A stretch of 64,000 nt of DNA. Source: Nocardia concava NBRC 100430. GTDB taxonomy: Bacteria; Actinomycetota; Actinomycetes; Mycobacteriales; Mycobacteriaceae. This document shows positions 60,381 to 64,000 of this stretch, one piece after another (the stretch's first letter is position 1; every line of letters begins with the position of its first letter). The notes beneath the pieces are model-generated. The model saw nothing but the letters and a program-made list of their open reading frames with translations. It searched no databases and was not told the DNA's origin. The stretch lies in contig NZ_BAFX01000007.1 of NCBI RefSeq assembly GCF_000308815.1, forward strand, positions 1 through 64,000, read 5' to 3'. Both the position numbers and the translations under genes were made by a program.

Positions 60381-62891
60381 ATGACTTCTGGTTCCGATCA
60401 CCGTTCCGGGGGTTACACGGCCGGAACGGAATTCAGCGCGGTCGCGGCCTTCGCGGCGGCCTGGGACACCGCTGCCGCGCCGCCGCGCATCGCCGACTTC
60501 CTGCCCGATGCCAGCGCCCTGCGCCGCGGGGCGCTGGTCGAGCTCATCCGCGTGGATATGCGGCACCGCTGGCTGCACCGGCCCGGACTCCCGCCCGGCG
60601 CCAGGCCGCCGGCGCCCAAGCGGCTGCGCGAATACTGTTCCGAATTCCCCGAACTCGCGACGCGGGATCTGCCCGCCGGGCTGGTGTACGAGGAGTTCGT
60701 GATCCGGCGGCACAGCGGCGAGCGGGTGGATCCGCGCGAATGCCTGCGCGAGTATCCGCACCAGGCGGATCAGCTGCGGGAACTGCTCAATGCCGACGAC
60801 GAGGATCAGAGCACCCGGCGCGCGCGGCTCGAGGAGTCCACCCGCGGCGATTTCACCATCGTCCCGGAGCCGAAACCCGGCGAGGAGACCTTCCACGTCC
60901 CGAACCCGTTCGACGGCGACTCCACGCGGGTGCCGGAGCCGGGCGAGGCGACGCTGTTCGACGAACCCTCGCGGCTGGCCGGGGGCGCGCCCGATCGCAC
61001 CCGCGTCACCGACGGCATCAGCGCGCCCGACACCGGTGAACTGCTCGATCGCATCGAGATCGGCCAGCGCATCGATGATTTCGATCTGCTCACCAGCCTC
61101 GGCTCGGGGGCCTTCGCGCGGGTCTTCCTGGCCCGGCAGCGGTCGCTGCAGCGGCTGGTGGCGGTGAAGATCTCCGCCGACCACGGCACCGAACCGCAGA
61201 CCCTGGCCCAGCTCGACCACGACTACATCGTGCGGGTCTTCGACCAGCGGCTGATGTCGGACATCCGCACCGAATCCGGGCGGCGGCTGCGGCTGCTGTA
61301 CATGCAGTTCCTGCCCGGCGGCACCCTGCTGGGCGTGCTGCGCTGGGTGCGGGCCACGCCGCCCGCCGAGCGCAGCGGGCAGCTGCTGCTGGACGCGGTG
61401 GACGCGGCCATGGAGGAGAAGGGCGAGATCCGGCCCACCGATTCCAGTGTGCGCGCCGAGATCGCGGGGCTGAGCTGGCCGGAAACCGTTGCGTGGCTGG
61501 GTCGTCGGCTGGCCGAGGCGCTGGACTACGCGGACGGGCACGGGGTGCTGCACCGGGATGTGAAGCCCGCGAACGTGCTGCTCACCGCCGAGGCGGTACC
61601 GAAACTGGCTGATTTCAATATCAGTTTCAGCCGGAATGTCGACGGCTCCAGCCCGGTCTCGTACTTCGGTGGTTCGCTGTCTTACATGTCCCCGGAACAG
61701 CTCGAGGCCTGCCATCCGGGGACCGCCACCACCGCCGCCGAACTCGACACCCGCGCCGACATCTTCTCCCTCGGCGTGGTGCTGTGGGAGCTGCTCACCG
61801 GCGCGAAACCCTTCGACGACTCCACCGCCGGTCCCGGCGACCACGGCGACCGCACCACCCTCGAGGCCATGCTGGCCCGGCGGCGCGGCGGCGTCGACAC
61901 CGCCGCCCTCGACCGCGTGCCCGCCAACTGCCCCGCCGCGCTGCGCCGGGTCCTGCTCACCTGCCTGGCGCCCGCCCGCGATCAGCGCTGGGGCAGCGGC
62001 GCGGAATTGGCCACCCAGCTCGACCTGTGCCTGGACGAGCGCGCCCGCGACCTGGTCGACCCGCCGCCGCACAGCTGGCGAATGCGCCTGCGGCCGTGGA
62101 TGATTCCGCTGGTCACGCTGGCCGTGGCGATACCCAACGCGCTGGCCTCGCTGTACAACATCGCGCACAACCAGGCGTTCATCATCAGCCACCTGCCCGC
62201 ATCGGCCATGCGCACCTTCACCTGGACCACGGCGACGGTGAACCTGGTGTTCTTCCCGCTCGGCACGCTCGTCATCGCCTACCTGTGCCGGTATGTGATC
62301 CTGGTGCCGCGCGGATTGAGCAAGGGCCGTGACTACGACCCGGACACGCTGAGAAAGGCCCGGGCCGACGTACTGCTTGCGGGCGAACGCATTTCGTCGG
62401 TGGTGTTCTCGCTGTGGGTGATCGCGGGCGTCACCTTCCCGCTGATCCTGCGGCTCACCGCCAGCGACCTGCCCGCGCGCGGAGTCGTGCACTTCCTGGT
62501 GTCGCTGGTGGTGTGCGGTGCCATCGCGGTGGCGTATCCGTTCTTCCTGGTTACCTTCTATCTGGTGCGATGCATTTATCCGATGTTCCTGCGGCACGGG
62601 GACATCAGCGCCGAGGACTCGGCCTGGCTGCACCGGCTGGGCCACCGCTGCACCACGTATCTGGCGGTGGCGGCGTCGATTCCGCTGCTGGCGGTGGCGG
62701 GCGTGACCTTCCTGCCGCCGGACGACATACCGCAGGTGATCGTCGCGGTCCGGGTGCTGAGCGTGGGCGGGATCGCCGCGTTCGTGCTCGTCTACATCAT
62801 GTTCCGGGCGCTCGAGGCCGACCTGGCGGCGCTCGAGCGGGTGGTGTCCTCGGCCCGGCCGGCCGGGAACGCGGCGGGTACCGAACCGTGA
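60381..62891 (+). CDS. membrane serine/threonine protein kinase
   Basis: 836 residues. An N-terminal helical region of about 225 residues (also found in the next gene), then a kinase domain: glycine loop LGSGAFARVF (240-249), VAVK Lys263, HRDVKPAN (391-398), DFN in place of DFG (411-413), and SPE (437-439). The C-terminus has six or so membrane helices (from about 560). This looks like a membrane-anchored PknB-like kinase with an atypical DFN. ATG at 60381; the next gene overlaps its stop (GTGA). Confidence 0.88.
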   Translation: MTSGSDHRSGGYTAGTEFSAVAAFAAAWDTAAAPPRIADFLPDASALRRGALVELIRVDMRHRWLHRPGLPPGARPPAPKRLREYCSEFPELATRDLPAGLVYEEFVIRRHSGERVDPRECLREYPHQADQLRELLNADDEDQSTRRARLEESTRGDFTIVPEPKPGEETFHVPNPFDGDSTRVPEPGEATLFDEPSRLAGGAPDRTRVTDGISAPDTGELLDRIEIGQRIDDFDLLTSLGSGAFARVFLARQRSLQRLVAVKISADHGTEPQTLAQLDHDYIVRVFDQRLMSDIRTESGRRLRLLYMQFLPGGTLLGVLRWVRATPPAERSGQLLLDAVDAAMEEKGEIRPTDSSVRAEIAGLSWPETVAWLGRRLAEALDYADGHGVLHRDVKPANVLLTAEAVPKLADFNISFSRNVDGSSPVSYFGGSLSYMSPEQLEACHPGTATTAAELDTRADIFSLGVVLWELLTGAKPFDDSTAGPGDHGDRTTLEAMLARRRGGVDTAALDRVPANCPAALRRVLLTCLAPARDQRWGSGAELATQLDLCLDERARDLVDPPPHSWRMRLRPWMIPLVTLAVAIPNALASLYNIAHNQAFIISHLPASAMRTFTWTTATVNLVFFPLGTLVIAYLCRYVILVPRGLSKGRDYDPDTLRKARADVLLAGERISSVVFSLWVIAGVTFPLILRLTASDLPARGVVHFLVSLVVCGAIAVAYPFFLVTFYLVRCIYPMFLRHGDISAEDSAWLHRLGHRCTTYLAVAASIPLLAVAGVTFLPPDDIPQVIVAVRVLSVGGIAAFVLVYIMFRALEADLAALERVVSSARPAGNAAGTEP

Positions 62892-64000
62892 GCGAACTGC
62901 CGGCGCAAGCCATCGCCCGCTTCGCCGCCGATTGGGAATCCACCCTGCGGGGCGAGCGCGGCGAACCACCACGCCTGGCCGGCTACCTGCCCGACGGGGA
63001 CGCCGTGCGGGTCGCCGTGCTCACCGATCTGGTGCGGGTGGACATGCGGCAGCGGTGGCGGCGGGCCGGACTGGAGAAGCGGATCACCGAATACCGCGCG
63101 GAATTCCCGGAGGTGACGGACAGCCCGGCCTTCGCCGATCTGGTGTGCGAGGAATTCCTGGCGCGCAGCCGCTTCCGGCCGCTGGACGTGGACCGATTCA
63201 CCGCCGAATACCCGGAGGTCGCGGGGGAGATCCGGCGGCGATTCAACGGCGACTCGTCGCCGTCCGCACCGGCCGTGCTGCCCGACGGCATCGAAATCGG
63301 CCGTCGCCTCGATGATTTCGACCTGCTCACCGATCTCGGCGGGGACGAGGGCCGGCGCATGTTCCTGGCCCGCCAGCGGTCCATGCAGCGGCTGGTGGCG
63401 GTGCGCGTGGAGGCGGGGGCGGACAGCGATACCGACACCGTCGCCCAGCTCGACCATCAGCACATCGTGCGGGTCTTCGATCAGCGGCTGATCGCGGACG
63501 GCAGCACCGGGAAACCGTTGCGGCTGTTGTACATGCAGTACCTGCCCGGCGGAACGGCCGAGGGGGTGCTGGCGCGGTTGCGCGCCGAATCGGGTGCGGC
63601 CGACGGGCGACTGCTGCTGCGGGCCGTCGACGCCGCCATGGAGGCCAAGGGCGAGAGCCGGTCCTCGGGTTCCCGGGTGCGGGCGGAGATCGCCGGGCTG
63701 AGCTGGCCGGAAACCGTTGCATGGGTGGGCCGTCGGCTGGCGGAGGCGCTCGACTACGGGGTGCGGCAGGGCGTGCTGCATCACGACATCCGGCCCGCCA
63801 ATGTGCTCTTCACGGCGGAGGGGGTGCCGAAACTCGCGGATTTCGCGCTGGGGCCGGTGTATTGGAGCGCCGGATTCCATCGGTCCGGCTTCGCCGACGC
63901 CAATGATGTTGGAGCTCAGCGATACCGGTCGCCGGAGGCGCTGGCCGCCCTGCTCGATCCGACCGCGCCCGCGCCGGACAATCGCAGCGATATCTATTCG
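62888..64000 (+). CDS. kinase paralogue, probable pseudokinase, truncated by the window
   Basis: 371 residues are visible. It parallels the preceding kinase segment by segment (VDMRQRW, ITEYRAEFPE, LDDFDLL, ARQRSMQRLVAV, LSWPETVAW). Catalytic residues differ: the glycine loop is LGGDEGRRMF, the ATP lysine is Arg (VAVR, 173), HRD is HHD (298-300), the following K is R, and DFG is DFA (318-320). The catalytic Asp300 remains, but ATP binding is doubtful. GTG start overlaps the kinase stop (GTGA), so the two are made together. Confidence 0.85.
   Translation, partial: MSELPAQAIARFAADWESTLRGERGEPPRLAGYLPDGDAVRVAVLTDLVRVDMRQRWRRAGLEKRITEYRAEFPEVTDSPAFADLVCEEFLARSRFRPLDVDRFTAEYPEVAGEIRRRFNGDSSPSAPAVLPDGIEIGRRLDDFDLLTDLGGDEGRRMFLARQRSMQRLVAVRVEAGADSDTDTVAQLDHQHIVRVFDQRLIADGSTGKPLRLLYMQYLPGGTAEGVLARLRAESGAADGRLLLRAVDAAMEAKGESRSSGSRVRAEIAGLSWPETVAWVGRRLAEALDYGVRQGVLHHDIRPANVLFTAEGVPKLADFALGPVYWSAGFHRSGFADANDVGAQRYRSPEALAALLDPTAPAPDNRSDIYS

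Noticed and set aside
60309..62972. Long minus-strand frame across the kinase gene
   Set aside because: Antisense of a clear kinase; composition is typical of a GC-rich shadow frame.
1..64000. CRISPR array, rRNA operon or insertion sequence
   Set aside because: No regularly spaced direct repeats, rRNA-like sequence or transposase gene was seen.

Overview
The window is chromosomal DNA from a high-GC mycolic-acid actinomycete, most likely a Nocardia or close relative. Codons end mostly in G/C and GTG starts are frequent. The gene order matches, with insertions, the Mycobacterium tuberculosis stretch from about Rv3670 to Rv3624c: ephE-like hydrolase, holin-like protein, acs, dppABCD, Fic-like protein, HAD phosphatase, ssd, the Tad/Flp cluster, MrfA-type helicase, cspA, topA, DNA polymerase III delta', then ppa, dacB, F420-associated metalloprotease, tilS and hpt. 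No lookup was possible, so the genus is an inference.

Region by region: 1-4036 (minus strand) holds a hydrolase start, a holin-like membrane protein, NhaA and acetyl-CoA synthetase. 4410-9647 is a complete peptide ABC importer. 9703-12159 carries a degenerate Fic protein and a HAD phosphatase flanked by two non-coding RNAs: a 6C RNA (B11-like, strong call) and a candidate Ms1/MTS2823 RNA. 12160-17379 is the ssd/Tad pilus-secretion operon. 17700-25831 holds the helicase, cold-shock protein, topoisomerase I, a DinB-like protein and the clamp-loader subunit.

An 8.8-kb integrated element occupies 25942-34749. It sits in tRNA-Thr(CGT) and is bounded by an identical 46-bp repeat of the tRNA 3' half. 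It has a tyrosine integrase, a HTH protein, an excisionase, an AAA_25/RepA-type ATPase next to GTCCCA repeats, a CheR-fold methyltransferase, several small genes, one HK97-type major capsid protein and an XRE-TPR regulator. There is no portal, terminase, protease or tail gene. This looks like a compact phage satellite and is the most interesting thing in the window.

34862-41600 is a tightly coupled run: a sulfonate/nitrate-type ABC importer, a cysteine/cystathionine beta-synthase, then YcnI and CopC-CopD copper proteins. 41605-44737 has two oxidoreductases, a TetR regulator and a DUF2752 protein. At 46330-46427 a SAM-I/SAM-IV type riboswitch precedes a cysteine-desulfurase-like gene. Heme oxygenase, LysE, flavin reductase, YbaK, a short OHCU-decarboxylase-like protein, a crotonase and a DHA2 exporter follow. 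52285-57367 is a conserved housekeeping block (ppa, dacB, metalloprotease, tilS, hpt). The window ends with a LysR regulator, an amidase, and a membrane Ser/Thr kinase followed by an overlapping paralogue that looks like a pseudokinase and runs off the end.
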